This document shows, piece after piece, positions 8,743 to 18,635 of a stretch of DNA of 64,000 bases. How positions within the stretch are numbered: position 1 is the stretch's first letter; each line of letters starts with the position of its first letter. A model generated the notes under the pieces. That model saw only the letters and a list, made by a program, of their open reading frames with translations, did no database searches and was not told the origin of the DNA. Origin of the DNA: Virgibacillus indicus (GTDB lineage Bacteria; Bacillota; Bacilli; Bacillales; Amphibacillaceae). The stretch spans positions 62,001 through 126,000 of the forward strand of contig NZ_NPMS01000008.1 of NCBI RefSeq assembly GCF_002266285.1. The letters run 5' to 3'. Made by a program: the position numbers and the translations under genes.

Positions 8743-10131
8743 TTACTTGTTTTTCTTTTGTGTTGCCAGAGAAACGGCTACAAGTACAATAATCGCTGCT
8801 GGAACTGAAATGACGACACTATTTAAGTCAAATGGTTTGCCGAGAACAAGCTCCCATAGCAATGTTGTGACAACACCTGTGACCATGGAAGATAACCCTC
8901 CAATTGCAGTAACCCGTTTCCAGAAGAATACAGCCAAAATTGCTGGTGTAATACCTGCTCCATAAACCGTATAAGAATACATCTGCACTTCTAATACAGT
9001 TGGGAAATAGCTGATTAGAAGGTACGATAATGCTCCAAGTAATACAATGAATACTTTAGTCATGACTAATTTTTTCTTATCTGATGCGTTTTTATTAATA
9101 TACTTTCCATATATATCATACGTCATATTTGTTGCGGCGGAAAGTAAATAAGAGTTCCCTGTTGTAATAATAAAGGCAGCAGCCGCCGCAAGTAAAATAC
9201 CACCGATTCCTAATGGCAATGCAAGCGTGGTTGCCATTAATGCCATTCCAGGATCAATATCAGGGAATAAAGAGCGGGAAGTAAACGCTATAATTGAAAT
9301 AGCTGGTGATATGATAAGCATAATTAATAGCCAGCCCAGTTGAGCCTTTTTAGCTGATTTGTCACCTTTAGAGGCTGCCAAACGCTGGTACATATTTTGG
9401 TCACCAAGCAGTAAAAATAATGAAGGAAGCAGGTAACCAATCAGCTGGATGGTTGTTAATCCACCTGTTGCAGTCATATGGGAATCTGGTACATTTGCAA
9501 CGATAGAATCCCATCCGCCTGCAATTGAGATAATGACAGGTACAGTAATCAATAAACCACCAACCATTAAAAATCCACTTATCGCATCTGTTTGTGAAAC
9601 AGAGCGAAGTCCGCCGATCATGGCAAGAAATATAATTAATACAGCACTAATTATCGTTCCCAGTTCCACACTGATTCCTGTTGTAAGGTTTAAAATGAAT
9701 CCGAAACCTACCATTTGATATGAAACGATACCAACGTATGCTAACAGGACGATTATACTCGATAAATTGCGGGCAGAGGTTCCATATTTTGCTTCAAGAA
9801 TTCCTGAAATGGTATATTTGCCAAATGCCCTGATTTTAGGGGCGATTACATAAAGGATAAGAATTCCAATTAAGGTTGGCAGCATCAACATCAATGAAGG
9901 AATAATACCAAAACTGTATGCTACAGACGTTTCACCACCGGAGATGCTTCCGCTTCCTGTCCATGTAGCCAGCAGGGTACCCATTAATACAAATGGACCT
10001 AAGCTTTTGCCAGCCAGGATAAAGTCTGTACTGTTTGACACCTTCTTTGACATATAAATTCCTACACCGACCATAATTAAGGCATAGATCCCAATAAACC
10101 ATAATAATTGGGGGTTTGCTTGTAATTCCAT
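8743..10131 (-). CDS. Sodium:solute symporter (SSS family)
   Basis: Membrane protein of 462 residues with about 13 hydrophobic segments. The N-terminus GIYMSKKVSNSTDFILAGKS and the following GSGSISGGETSVAYSFG are typical of SSS carriers, which couple solute entry to Na+. TTGNSYLLSAATNMTYDIYGKYI is the usual conserved late helix region. Substrate not evident. Co-transcription with the downstream Xaa-Pro peptidase hints at proline, a peptide or another amino-acid-like solute. Start chosen by GGAGTTGACTTAGGA before the ATG. Confidence 0.88.
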   Translation of the reverse strand: MELQANPQLLWFIGIYALIMVGVGIYMSKKVSNSTDFILAGKSLGPFVLMGTLLATWTGSGSISGGETSVAYSFGIIPSLMLMLPTLIGILILYVIAPKIRAFGKYTISGILEAKYGTSARNLSSIIVLLAYVGIVSYQMVGFGFILNLTTGISVELGTIISAVLIIFLAMIGGLRSVSQTDAISGFLMVGGLLITVPVIISIAGGWDSIVANVPDSHMTATGGLTTIQLIGYLLPSLFLLLGDQNMYQRLAASKGDKSAKKAQLGWLLIMLIISPAISIIAFTSRSLFPDIDPGMALMATTLALPLGIGGILLAAAAAFIITTGNSYLLSAATNMTYDIYGKYINKNASDKKKLVMTKVFIVLLGALSYLLISYFPTVLEVQMYSYTVYGAGITPAILAVFFWKRVTAIGGLSSMVTGVVTTLLWELVLGKPFDLNSVVISVPAAIIVLVAVSLATQKKNK

Positions 10132-10591
10132 TCCTAAGTCAACTCCTGTTGTTTTGATTTCTATCTATTCTTCCACAATCAACTAATCCTATGATTCACA
10201 CAAAATTCACGACCGATTGCAAAATCACGATTTTTAATGATTGTGATGAGATAATTCAGATAGATAACGCTTTTCAATTTGACAGCTTTTCAAGAGTAAC
10301 ATAAGCAAAAATGCATATCAAATTGCTTAAATGTACGTATTCGCTTGAATCTGAGAGAGATTTCAGTTTTATTATGGTCTATTAATAAATTTGATAAAAT
10401 GGAATGGAAATTGATAAGATATGACGGGTGCATTCTTATGGGATAGTATGTTAATGGAAACGGGAGAAATTACGAAAACGCTTGGATCTAAATGAATCCA
10501 AGCGTTTAAAAGTGCTGATTTCTATAGTTATTTCATTGGATATTTCGTTATTAATTCTAATGTAAATTACCCTTTCAGATATAAGGGTCGC
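10132..10591. other. Intergenic region, 460 bp, no gene
   Basis: Upstream region of the SSS gene and downstream region of the CoA-disulfide reductase gene. No supported ORF. Near 10231-10252, ATCAC and GTGAT arms flank an AT-rich centre and could be a weak operator. The only strong element is the hairpin at 10476-10507, listed separately. Confidence 0.5.
10476..10507 (-). terminator. Hairpin, probable terminator of the CoA-disulfide reductase gene
   Basis: Perfect 12-bp stem AAACGCTTGGAT / ATCCAAGCGTTT with an 8-base loop. The minus-strand T tract is short (GTTTTCG), so termination may be incomplete. Confidence 0.6.
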
Positions 10592-11938
10592 CTATTCTTT
10601 CTCTATTTGAGAAGCAGCTTTATATCCCAATATATTAATCGGGTCTTTTGAGCTTGAATAAGGCGGGGCATAGGCAAGTTCCAGTTCCGGCAAATCAGCG
10701 ACGGTCAGATTTCCTTTGATTGCAGTGGCTAATACTGCCAGTCGCTTATCGGCACCTGCAAAGCCAACCACTTGACCTCCATAAATAGTTCCCGATTTTT
10801 CATCGAATAAAACCTTGAGCCATACCCTATCAGAACCAGGATAATATCGAGCATTGGAGTAGGTCTTAAGCGTCGCTTCCTTGAATGTAAAGCCTTGTTG
10901 TTTAATTCGTGTGCTGTTATTTCCCGTAGCTCCTACAGTCAGATCAAATACTTTTAAAATAGCGGATCCAAGCGTGCCATTATAGCTAATTGTTTCACCA
11001 TTAAGATGGCTGGCGATAATGTATGCCTGCCGATGTGCCGGCCATGCCAGTGCGAAACTCCGTGGTGCTTGTGTAATCTGATCCTTTGTTTCCACAGCAT
11101 CCCCCAGTGCATAGATATCCGGATCAGTTGTCTGCATAAATTCATTGACATGAATTGCCCCAGTATTTCCTATCTTTAATTCTGCATCGATGGCAAGCTT
11201 TGTGTTTGGCTTAATCCCTACAGCCAGAATGGTCATATCTGCCTGAACAGTTTTCCCGCTGTTTAGATGCAGGCATTTTCCATGGTCCGAAAAGGAAGCA
11301 AGACTATCATTTAAAATTATATCTACATTTTTTTCACTCAGATGATCCTCAATAATAGATGCCATGTCATGATCAACTAACTTCAATACCTGTTCTGATC
11401 GGTCAATAACTGTACACTTTATTCCTAAAGCATGCAGGTTTTCGACAATCTCCATTCCGATAAAACCAGCTCCAACGATAGCGGCTGTTTTAGGTTTTTC
11501 CATGTCTATAAATGAGTGAATTGCGTCCATATTGGGAATGGTGTGCAAGGTAAACGTCCTTGTTTCTTCTATCCCATCAATATTCGGAACAACCGCTTCC
11601 GCTCCAGGCGATAATATAAGCTTGCCGTAAGTTTCCTCGTGAATCTCACTTTCCATTTTATATTGGATGGATTTCTTTTTCCGGTTAATGGAAATCACTT
11701 CGCTGTTTGTACGCACATCGACCTTGTATTTTTCGCGAAACCTATCTGCAGAGATTAATAAATCATCACGTTCTTCCACTGCCCCGCCAATATAATAGGG
11801 CATTCCACAATTGGAGAAAGATATATGACTTCCTTTATCAAACAGAATTACTTCAGATTGCTTATCATTCCTGCGAATTTGAGCAGCAGCTGTTGCACCG
11901 CCACCAACCCCACCAATGATTACTATTTTTTGAGCCAC
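10592..11938 (-). CDS. cdr: CoA-disulfide reductase (FAD/NAD(P)-dependent)
   Basis: Protein of 448 residues in the pyridine-nucleotide disulfide oxidoreductase class with a single active cysteine. FAD motif GGVGGGATAAA (9-19); active Cys44 in SFSNCGMPYYIGG; second nucleotide motif VGAGFIGMEIVE (about 154-165); FAD site DIYALGDAVE. The C-terminal ELAYAPPYSSSKDPINILGY is characteristic of CoA-disulfide reductases. It would keep coenzyme A reduced. No rhodanese domain is fused. GTG start after GGGAGTGTGATGAA. Persulfide reductase activity is an alternative within the same family. Confidence 0.85.
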   Translation of the reverse strand: MAQKIVIIGGVGGGATAAAQIRRNDKQSEVILFDKGSHISFSNCGMPYYIGGAVEERDDLLISADRFREKYKVDVRTNSEVISINRKKKSIQYKMESEIHEETYGKLILSPGAEAVVPNIDGIEETRTFTLHTIPNMDAIHSFIDMEKPKTAAIVGAGFIGMEIVENLHALGIKCTVIDRSEQVLKLVDHDMASIIEDHLSEKNVDIILNDSLASFSDHGKCLHLNSGKTVQADMTILAVGIKPNTKLAIDAELKIGNTGAIHVNEFMQTTDPDIYALGDAVETKDQITQAPRSFALAWPAHRQAYIIASHLNGETISYNGTLGSAILKVFDLTVGATGNNSTRIKQQGFTFKEATLKTYSNARYYPGSDRVWLKVLFDEKSGTIYGGQVVGFAGADKRLAVLATAIKGNLTVADLPELELAYAPPYSSSKDPINILGYKAASQIEKE

Positions 11939-12065
11939 TTCATCACACTCCCTTATATTAGTCTTTCCCTAAAGCTCTTTTCGTATAGATTGTGCTGCCT
12001 GAGCCACAGTTGATGTAAAGTGTGAACTAAAATTAGTTTGACTTCCGAAAAATGTGCTGATGCTA

Positions 12066-12198
12066 CCGTTCGGGATCGCTGCGGGCGGATGCTTTCCGCG
12101 GGCACGGCCTCAGCCTCCTCGAGAAAACCACTCTGCGGGGTCTTCGGACACGTGCTATTCCCGCAGGAGTCACCGCCCTCCGCTCACCCGAACTGGTG
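12066..12198. repeat. 133-bp GC-rich repeat, first copy
   Basis: Identical to 38313-38445 at 130 of 133 positions by eye. It contains GCTTTCCGCGGGCACGGCCT and TATTCCCGCAGGAGTCACCG, sequences I recall as an abundant intergenic repeat of Bacillus-like genomes. No ORF on either strand is credible. Confidence 0.85.
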
Positions 12199-12264
12199 AG
12201 ACGGTTCAATGTTTTTATATAGCTCACTAGTTCACTTCATCGGCAGAATCAGAATATCAGCGTA

Positions 12265-12376
12265 GGAAATACACTGAGACTCCTGCGGGAAAGCGAAGAC
12301 GATGAGACCCCACAGGGAGCGTTCTTTGCGACCGAGGAGGCTCATCGCGAGCCCGCGGAAAGCGAAGTGTATTTCC
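12265..12376. mobile_element. 112-bp MITE-like element with 11-bp terminal inverted repeats
   Basis: Ends are perfect inverted repeats GGAAATACACT (12265-12275) and AGTGTATTTCC (12366-12376). The core is GC-rich and related, in opposite orientation, to the neighbouring 133-bp repeat (TCCTGCGGGAAAGCGAAG, GAGCCCGCGGAAAGCGAAG). The corresponding site in copy B (about 38500) lacks it, so it looks inserted. No transposase. Confidence 0.6.
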
Positions 12377-12547
12377 AGAGCGAGTTTTAGCACTCAACAA
12401 GCTTTTGCACTACGCAAGTGAACTTTCACTACGTCGAAATCTATAGAAACTGCTCACATCATTCAACAGTTGCATATACAAAAGCAACAAATCTTTTCGG
12501 GGGACGAATCCATGGTACAGTCCCAGTTATTATAAAATAGTCTTTCC

Positions 12548-13891
12548 CTAAATAATTCCCAATGACCCAAGGAACACAATAATAATGGTTACAGGAACGA
12601 GCCAGCGCATTAATTGATACCATGTTTGATATACTCCCGCTGACAGATTGCTTCCATAGGAAAATTCCTGTTTTATCAGTGTTTTGTCCATTTTGAACCC
12701 AATAAATAATGCAATAAATAAACAACCGCCTGGCAGCATAATATTGCTTACTAGGAAGTCAGTCGCATCAAAAACAGTAAGTCCAAAAATCTTAAATTCT
12801 GCTAGATTACTGGTTGATAATGCTGCAGGAATCCCTGCAAGAAAAACAATTAAACCAGCAAGTGCAGCTACCTTTTTGCGTGACCGCTGCTTTTTCTCAG
12901 TGAACGCTGATGTGATAATCTCCAGCATACTAAAGGATGATGTTAAAACAGCAAATAGGAATAGCAATAAAAATAAACTTAGAAAAACTTCTCCAAAAGG
13001 CATTTGTGCAAAAGCCTCCGGCAGGACGATAAATAACAAGCCAGGCCCTTCTGCCGGCTCAAGTCCGAATGAAAATACAACAGGGAATATAGCTAAGCCA
13101 GCAAGCAGGGAGACGAAAATATTCATAATCGAAACAGAACCTGCCGATGAGGCAAGGCTGACATCCTTCTTTAAATAAGAACTGTAGGTTACCATTACGG
13201 AAATGCCCACAGCAAGTGAGAAGAAAGACTGCCCTAATGCATACAGAACATTTTCAGCATTCAGCTTGGAAAAGTCCGGCTGCAGAAAGAAGCGGATACC
13301 TTCCATTGCTCCTTCAAAGGTTACTGCCCGAATAACGAGAATAATAAAGAATACAAATAATAATGGCATCAGCAGCTTGCTGGATTTTTCAATACCATTT
13401 TTTATGCCAAAGGAAATGACGATGACATTAATAAGTATAAATAAGCCGTGACCGAGAAGCGTTATAAAAGGATTTCCGGTGATCGCAGCGAAAAGCCCCG
13501 GGTAATCTGCTCCTTCGTTAATGATCAGCCCCGGTATGGACATGACACTGTATATCAGTACCCATCCGCCTACAACGCTGTAAAAAGACATGAGCAAAAA
13601 TGCACCGGCAACGCCCCAGTGTCCAATAAAGGACCAAACACTGCCAGGTGCCAATGTTTTATAAGCAGTTACAGCTTCCTTCCGGGCGGACCGGCCAATA
13701 ATAAATTCGGCAATTAAAATAGGAAGGCCAATAATGATGGTGAAGGCAATAAATAATAGAAAAAATGCCCCTCCACCGTTCATCCCTGTCATATAAGGGA
13801 ATTTCCAGATTGCACCAAGGCCGATAGCAGCTCCTGCTGATGAAAAAATAAAACCGATTTTTGACGACCATTGGTCTGTTTTTGTTTTCAT
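12548..13891 (-). CDS. Neurotransmitter:sodium symporter family transporter, probable tryptophan carrier
   Basis: Membrane protein of 447 residues with about 11 helices. The N-terminal GFIFSSAGAAIGLGAIWKFPYMTGMNGGGAFF region (split helix 1 with its Na+ site) is diagnostic of the SNF/NSS family. It is the last gene after kynU, kynB and kynA on the same strand, 80 bp behind kynA. Bacterial members such as TnaT carry tryptophan with Na+, so tryptophan uptake is a reasonable inference. Ribosome site AAGGAAGG precedes the ATG. The gene is followed by repeat element A and has no clear terminator. Confidence 0.87.
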   Translation of the reverse strand: MKTKTDQWSSKIGFIFSSAGAAIGLGAIWKFPYMTGMNGGGAFFLLFIAFTIIIGLPILIAEFIIGRSARKEAVTAYKTLAPGSVWSFIGHWGVAGAFLLMSFYSVVGGWVLIYSVMSIPGLIINEGADYPGLFAAITGNPFITLLGHGLFILINVIVISFGIKNGIEKSSKLLMPLLFVFFIILVIRAVTFEGAMEGIRFFLQPDFSKLNAENVLYALGQSFFSLAVGISVMVTYSSYLKKDVSLASSAGSVSIMNIFVSLLAGLAIFPVVFSFGLEPAEGPGLLFIVLPEAFAQMPFGEVFLSLFLLLFLFAVLTSSFSMLEIITSAFTEKKQRSRKKVAALAGLIVFLAGIPAALSTSNLAEFKIFGLTVFDATDFLVSNIMLPGGCLFIALFIGFKMDKTLIKQEFSYGSNLSAGVYQTWYQLMRWLVPVTIIIVFLGSLGII

Positions 13892-13971
13892 GTTTTGCCT
13901 TCCTTTCCACTAAACACTTCAATACTGATTATCCAACCCAGTATAGCATTCATAGATATTTATTTATATAA

Positions 13972-14820
13972 TCATATTTTTGTCCGTATATCCCAAAGCT
14001 CTGGGAAGAAATAGTGATCCAGAACTTTTTTCAAATAACCAACGCCTGAAGAACCGCCTGTTCCCGTTTTATGGCCAATAATCCTCTCAACGGTTTTCAT
14101 GTGGCGAAAGCGCCATTGCTGGAACCAGTCTTCGATATCGACAAGCTTCTCTGCAAGCTGATACAGGTCCCAATATTTATCAACATTCCTGTATACTTCA
14201 AGCCAGGCTGCTTCAACGGATTCATCTCTTTCATAGGTTTTCGAAAAATCCCGTTCCAATACGGTTTTACTAATTGGAAAGCCAGCATCTGCGAGTGCAT
14301 GTATCGATACATCATATAAACCGGGAGCCAAATATGCCTTTTCAAGAATCCCATGAACTTCAGGATCCTTTTTGTATATTTTCAAGATAAACGGTGTCTT
14401 ATATCCAAGTACAAACTCCACAAGCCGGTACTGATAGGATTGAAACCCGGAAGCATTCCCTAGCTTATCGCGGAACTCCATGTATTCTGCCGGAGTTAAT
14501 GTTGATAAAACATCCCAGGCCTGGATGATCTGTGTTTGTATTTTGGAGACACGTGCAAGCATTTTAAAGGATGCCTGAAGATCCTTTCGCTGAATTGCAT
14601 CGATCGCTCCTTGTGTTTCATGAATAATCAGCTTAAGCCACAGTTCACTGACATGGTGAATAATAATAAATAACATTTCATCATGGTGATTTGATAAACG
14701 CTTTTGGCTGGACAGTAACGTATCCAGCTGCAGGTAATCCCCATACGTCATTTTTTCAATGAAATCGGTATGTATTCCTTTTTCGGATTTAAATGTATCA
14801 TTGGAGAAGTTTTCAGTCAT
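13972..14820 (-). CDS. kynA: Tryptophan 2,3-dioxygenase
   Basis: Haem enzyme of 282 residues opening the indole ring of L-tryptophan to N-formylkynurenine. Residue numbers coincide with the well-studied Xanthomonas enzyme: His55 (active-site base), Arg117 (substrate carboxylate), His240 (haem ligand) and Thr254. The [18 protein letters not shown] block and [13 protein letters not shown] are family signatures. The start overlaps the kynB stop by 4 bp (ATGA), so translation is coupled. Third gene of the kynUBA operon. Confidence 0.96.
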   Translation of the reverse strand: MTENFSNDTFKSEKGIHTDFIEKMTYGDYLQLDTLLSSQKRLSNHHDEMLFIIIHHVSELWLKLIIHETQGAIDAIQRKDLQASFKMLARVSKIQTQIIQAWDVLSTLTPAEYMEFRDKLGNASGFQSYQYRLVEFVLGYKTPFILKIYKKDPEVHGILEKAYLAPGLYDVSIHALADAGFPISKTVLERDFSKTYERDESVEAAWLEVYRNVDKYWDLYQLAEKLVDIEDWFQQWRFRHMKTVERIIGHKTGTGGSSGVGYLKKVLDHYFFPELWDIRTKI

Positions 14821-15461
14821 GATATATCCCCCTTATTATCAATTGGCCGGATCACTGCACGAACCGGACTTCCGTCACCGCCCTTAATTGCCAGGGGCAG
14901 GGCAATCAATTCATAACTGCCGGGTTTTACATGGTCAAGCATTATATTTTCCAAAATATTGATGCCGTGTTCATAAAGTGCATGATGTGTTTCAAGGTCC
15001 TTGCTGTCCGCCGGATCTACAGAAGGCATGTCAACCCCGATTAAAGAAACACCTTTTTCCCTAAGGTATGGAGCAATGTCCGGGTCCAGAATCGGCATTT
15101 GATCCGGAAAGCGTTTTGGGTTATTCGGCAGGGAGGTGTGGAGCAATAAACGAGACGCGTCCTCCCATTCAATTTCCCTTAAGACATCTGCCGTAATTCT
15201 ATCAAAGTGACTTACATCGATCACCGCAGCTTTCCCAATATACGTGTCAATGTCTAGCTGTTCAATTGTTTTGCCCTGATTATCATAATGAAAGGGTGCG
15301 TCCACATGTGTACCTGTATGCAGGCTTGCAGTCAGCTGGCCAATATTGACAGATCCGGTTTGGTCCATGGGGTATGTCAGTGAGAAGGAAAAGGGCTCAT
15401 CCCCGGGCCAGCATGCCATATCATTTGTTAAACACTGCGAAATATCGATCCATTTTCCCAT
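14817..15461 (-). CDS. kynB: Kynurenine formamidase (cyclase family)
   Basis: Metal-dependent hydrolase of 214 residues converting N-formylkynurenine to kynurenine and formate. The metal-binding HxGTHxDxPxH motif is His48-Thr-Gly-Thr-His52-Val-Asp54 and His58. VDMPSVDP and [20 protein letters not shown] are typical of KynB. The ATG shares one base with the kynU stop (TAATG), and the end overlaps kynA. Full family length. Confidence 0.95.
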   Translation of the reverse strand: MGKWIDISQCLTNDMACWPGDEPFSFSLTYPMDQTGSVNIGQLTASLHTGTHVDAPFHYDNQGKTIEQLDIDTYIGKAAVIDVSHFDRITADVLREIEWEDASRLLLHTSLPNNPKRFPDQMPILDPDIAPYLREKGVSLIGVDMPSVDPADSKDLETHHALYEHGINILENIMLDHVKPGSYELIALPLAIKGGDGSPVRAVIRPIDNKGDIS

Positions 15462-16732
15462 TAAGCGATCACTCCTCTTTTATTATCGTATTCTTTATAA
15501 CGTTCTTCCATCATAATTGTTTTTAAAATCTGTACCATCTGCCATACCTCTGCAAATGTATTATACAAGGCAACCGGTGCCAGCCGGATTCCATTTGGAT
15601 TCCTGAAATCGGGTATAACTCCATCTGCTTTCAATGCTTTGCAAATTCGTGCAGCTTCTGGATGCTCCAGAAAAACGTGGGCACCACGGATCTCGTCATC
15701 TTTCGGATTTGCTATACTAAATCCATAATCGGCCAATTCAGCGTCAATCAGCTCCATTAAATATTTCGTCAGCTGCAGCGATTTTCTGCGAATCCGGCTT
15801 ATACCTGCCTCCTGAAATATTTCCAGTGATCCTATTAGGGGTGCGGCGCTCAGTACATGTGGTGTACCAATTTGAAAGGCACCAGCATTTCTTGCCGCAG
15901 AAAATTCATGTTCAAGGTCGAATTGTTTATCTTTTGCTGAGCCGAACCAGCCGGCGAGTCCTGGGGATATGTCAAAATGCTTCTCATTGACAAAAAGTCC
16001 GCCAACACTTCCCGGGCCTCCATTCAGGTGTTTGTATGTACACCAAAAGGCAAAATCAACTTCCCAGTCAGTTAGTGAATGGGGAATGGAGCCTATGGAA
16101 TGGCACAGATCAAAACCTATGAGAATATTACGCTCATGTGCCTCTTTTGTTAATGTTTCCATATCAAGAATTTGTCCACTTCGATAGAGTACTGCCGGCA
16201 ATACAATTATTGCAATTTCATCAGTTATCAAATCAATAATATCCTGCGTTTCAAGTGTATTTCCATTTTTACTTTTCACTTGAACAAGGTGATTTTCAGG
16301 ATTCAAGCCTTTCAATTGCAGCTGGCTTTTTAATGCATAAATATCGGAGGGGAAATTCAATTCATCTGCCAGAATTTTCGTCTTTTCTCCTTGTGGTTTG
16401 AAAAAGCTTGAAATCAGCTGATGCAGGTTTGTTGTTGTTGAGCCTGTAACAATTACTTCTTCAGGCTTTGCTCCGATTAAATTTGCAGACAATTTCCCGA
16501 GGTTTTCGGATAAATAAAACCATGGATGCGCTCCATCTGACCATCCATCAATTGCATGCTTTTTCCATGAATCCATTAGTGTATGTACAGATTTTTCTGC
16601 ACGTTTTGAGAGCAGCCCCAATGAATTTCCGTCAAAATAAATTTTATCTTCCGACACATAAAACTCATTTCGAAAATCCTTTAAACTGTCTTGTTCATCT
16701 AATGATAGTGCATAAGCTTTTTCCGTACTCAT
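15461..16732 (-). CDS. kynU: Kynureninase
   Basis: PLP enzyme of 423 residues splitting kynurenine into anthranilate and alanine. PLP lysine is Lys234 in [11 protein letters not shown]; the PLP-ring aspartate is Asp208 in GFDLCHS. An in-frame ATG exists 33 bases upstream (16765) but has no ribosome site. The chosen ATG at 16732 follows GGGGTG with 8-base spacing. First gene of kynU-kynB-kynA-transporter. Anthranilate could re-enter tryptophan or quinolone-type synthesis; no downstream anthranilate-degrading gene is nearby. Confidence 0.95.
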   Translation of the reverse strand: MSTEKAYALSLDEQDSLKDFRNEFYVSEDKIYFDGNSLGLLSKRAEKSVHTLMDSWKKHAIDGWSDGAHPWFYLSENLGKLSANLIGAKPEEVIVTGSTTTNLHQLISSFFKPQGEKTKILADELNFPSDIYALKSQLQLKGLNPENHLVQVKSKNGNTLETQDIIDLITDEIAIIVLPAVLYRSGQILDMETLTKEAHERNILIGFDLCHSIGSIPHSLTDWEVDFAFWCTYKHLNGGPGSVGGLFVNEKHFDISPGLAGWFGSAKDKQFDLEHEFSAARNAGAFQIGTPHVLSAAPLIGSLEIFQEAGISRIRRKSLQLTKYLMELIDAELADYGFSIANPKDDEIRGAHVFLEHPEAARICKALKADGVIPDFRNPNGIRLAPVALYNTFAEVWQMVQILKTIMMEERYKEYDNKRGVIA

Positions 16733-16754
16733 AAAACACACCCCATTTGAATTA

Positions 16755-16793
16755 GTTAGTTTCATTCTAACAAATTTATAGTTAAGCTTTAAC
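16755..16793 (-). promoter_or_regulatory. Candidate operator region of the kyn operon
   Basis: Two small dyads lie just upstream of kynU: GTTAG-N7-CTAAC (16755-16771) and GTTAA-GCT-TTAAC (16781-16793). Between them, on the minus strand, is a TATAAA-like -10. No regulator gene is adjacent, so the controlling factor is unknown. Confidence 0.35.
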
Positions 16794-16910
16794 TTTTTCC
16801 TGTATAAAAGAGGGATTCCGCAAATATTATAGAATAGTATAAATGATCTTAATTAAAGTGCTTACATGAAAGGGGGGAAAGTATATCATTAGCAAAAAGT
16901 AAGATTTTTG

Positions 16911-16965
16911 GCAGTTTATAGATTTTATGTCAAAAGCAACAAAGGATACGAACCGGTTTTAAAAA
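16911..16965. repeat. Relic of the composite intergenic repeat (right-end module)
   Basis: The segment from 16911 reads GCAGTTTATAGATTTTATGT then CAAAAGCAACAAAGG. It matches the right module of copy B (38568-38596) at about 25 of 29 positions, and copy A around AAAAGCAACAAA (12480). It lies just upstream of the NhaC-type gene. Confidence 0.45.
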
Positions 16966-16990
16966 ATTAAAAAATACGAGGAGGTTTATT

Positions 16991-18574
16991 ATGGCGGGTA
17001 CCTTTTGGTCACTGCTGCCGCCAATACTTGCTATTGCTATGGTTTTGCTGACAAAGCGGGTATTGCTTTCACTTGGGGTGGGTATTGTTGCTGCAGCATT
17101 TTTTATAGGAAGTTTTAACATTCTTGAGTCACTGACACTCGTCTGGGAGGCATTCAAGGGAGTATTTGTTGCTGACGGTGCTTTAAACACATGGAATATC
17201 TATATCCTGTTATTTGTATTAATGCTCGGAATACTGACCGCTTTTGTAAGTATGATGGGAGGAACACGTGCATTTGCCGAGTGGATGATACGAAGGGTGA
17301 AAACAAGAGCAGGCGCGCAAATAATGACAATGTTTCTTGGTGTTGTCCTATTTGTGGATGATTATTTCAACAGTCTGACAGTTGGACAGATTGCCAAACC
17401 TGTTACGGATAAACATCGTGTATCCAGAACCAAGCTTGCTTACATTGTTGATTCAACTGCAGCACCAGTCTGCGTAATAGCCCCTGTATCCAGCTGGGGT
17501 GCTTATATTATTGGAATCATAGGTACCGTGTTCGCAACACAGAGCATTACAGAACATTCAGCTTTTGGAGCGTTCATTCAAATCATTCCAATGAATTTTT
17601 ATGTTTGGGCAGCACTTGGGGTCGTACTTGTCATTGCATTAAAGCAAGCTGACTTTGGGCCAATGAAAATACATGAAAATCGTGCCTTGAAAACTGGGCA
17701 GGTACTGGATCCGGAAAATAAGGAAGAAGTTGATGCCGAATCCAAGCTAGCAGAAAGTGATGCAGGAAAAATAAGTGATTTGGTATTACCCATGGCAGTT
17801 CTGATTGTAGCAACGATTTTATCCATTTATTTTAATGGTTTGGGTGCAGTTGAAGGTGAAAAAACATTAATCAATATATTCGGAAGTGCAGATGTATCTA
17901 TTGCTTTGCTGTATGGAGGTATGATCGGTTTAGCAGCTACATTTCTGATGTTTGCACGTCATTTAGCAAAAAGGAAACTGAATGGAAAAAACTTTGTCAG
18001 TGGAATCGTAGAGGGATCAAAGTCTATGCTCCCGGCATTTGCTATTTTGATTTTTGCATGGGCAATTGTGACATTGATTGACCAGTTGGGTACAGGAACG
18101 TATCTCGCAGGTGTTGTAGAGGCATCAAATCTCAATATCGCTTTTCTGCCAGTAATTATGTTCATCGTTGCCGGATTTATTGCATTTGCGACAGGCACAT
18201 CCTGGGGTTCATTTGGTATCCTGCTTCCGATTGCTGGGGAAATTGCAGCAGCAACAGATGTTTCGCTGATTTTGCCAATGCTTGCAGCAGTACTGGCAGG
18301 AGCAGTATTTGGAGATCACTGTTCGCCAATTTCAGATACTACTATTCTTTCCTCTACCGGTTCAAGCTGTCACCATATTGATCATGTAACAACACAGCTT
18401 CCATATGCAATTACTGCAGCTGTAATTGCAGGTATCGGCTACCTGGCGCTGGGGCTTTCGGGAAGTGTATGGCTGGGTCTGGCTATGGTAATTGTAGGAT
18501 TGGCAGTATTATTTGCGGTATTAAAAAAGCCGGATAATATGGAAATGACGAATGACGAACCGATCGCTAAATAG
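16991..18574 (+). CDS. NhaC-family Na+/H+ antiporter-like transporter
   Basis: Membrane protein of 527 residues with about 12 helices. Family marks include FVDDYFNSLTVGQIAKPVTD, STAAPVCVIAPVSSWGAY and the C-terminal GAVFGDHCSPISDTTILSS. NhaC-superfamily proteins include Na+/H+ antiporters and amino-acid carriers such as the proposed lysine transporter LysW. The position just ahead of the lysine catabolic genes, on the same strand, makes amino-acid transport worth considering. Ribosome site GAGGAGG. It has its own terminator-like hairpin before the next promoter. Confidence 0.82.
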   Translation: MAGTFWSLLPPILAIAMVLLTKRVLLSLGVGIVAAAFFIGSFNILESLTLVWEAFKGVFVADGALNTWNIYILLFVLMLGILTAFVSMMGGTRAFAEWMIRRVKTRAGAQIMTMFLGVVLFVDDYFNSLTVGQIAKPVTDKHRVSRTKLAYIVDSTAAPVCVIAPVSSWGAYIIGIIGTVFATQSITEHSAFGAFIQIIPMNFYVWAALGVVLVIALKQADFGPMKIHENRALKTGQVLDPENKEEVDAESKLAESDAGKISDLVLPMAVLIVATILSIYFNGLGAVEGEKTLINIFGSADVSIALLYGGMIGLAATFLMFARHLAKRKLNGKNFVSGIVEGSKSMLPAFAILIFAWAIVTLIDQLGTGTYLAGVVEASNLNIAFLPVIMFIVAGFIAFATGTSWGSFGILLPIAGEIAAATDVSLILPMLAAVLAGAVFGDHCSPISDTTILSSTGSSCHHIDHVTTQLPYAITAAVIAGIGYLALGLSGSVWLGLAMVIVGLAVLFAVLKKPDNMEMTNDEPIAK

Positions 18575-18592
18575 AAAATTATAAAAAAATAT

Positions 18593-18635
18593 AATCAGTA
18601 TTTTAAAAACAATTGAAAATTTTGAAATACTGATT
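18593..18635 (+). terminator. Hairpin after the NhaC-type gene, weak terminator
   Basis: AATCAGTATTT pairs with AAATACTGATT (11 bp) around a 21-base AT-rich loop. The T tract is poor. The hairpin overlaps the promoter of the next gene. Confidence 0.4.

Larger units (their letters stand above)
12005..12552. repeat. Composite intergenic repeat element, copy A
   Basis: The 609-bp gap between cdr and the SNF transporter holds this non-coding composite. Its left module (GTTGATGTAAA, 12009) and right module (GAGCGAGTTTTAGCACTC, from 12379, to about 12545) recur around 38272-38665. Inside are a 133-bp GC-rich core (12066-12198) and a nested 112-bp inverted-repeat element (12265-12376). The sequence TAGTCTTTCCCTAAA occurs at 11959-11973 and again at 12538-12552, bracketing the block. 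Confidence 0.7.

Noticed and set aside
12459..12725. Minus-strand ORF overlapping the end of the SNF transporter gene
   Set aside because: It runs in another frame of the transporter gene into the repeat element and has no ribosome site.
16733..16765. Upstream ATG start for KynU
   Set aside because: No ribosome site precedes it, and it falls in the putative operator; ATG 16732 has GGGGTG at good spacing.
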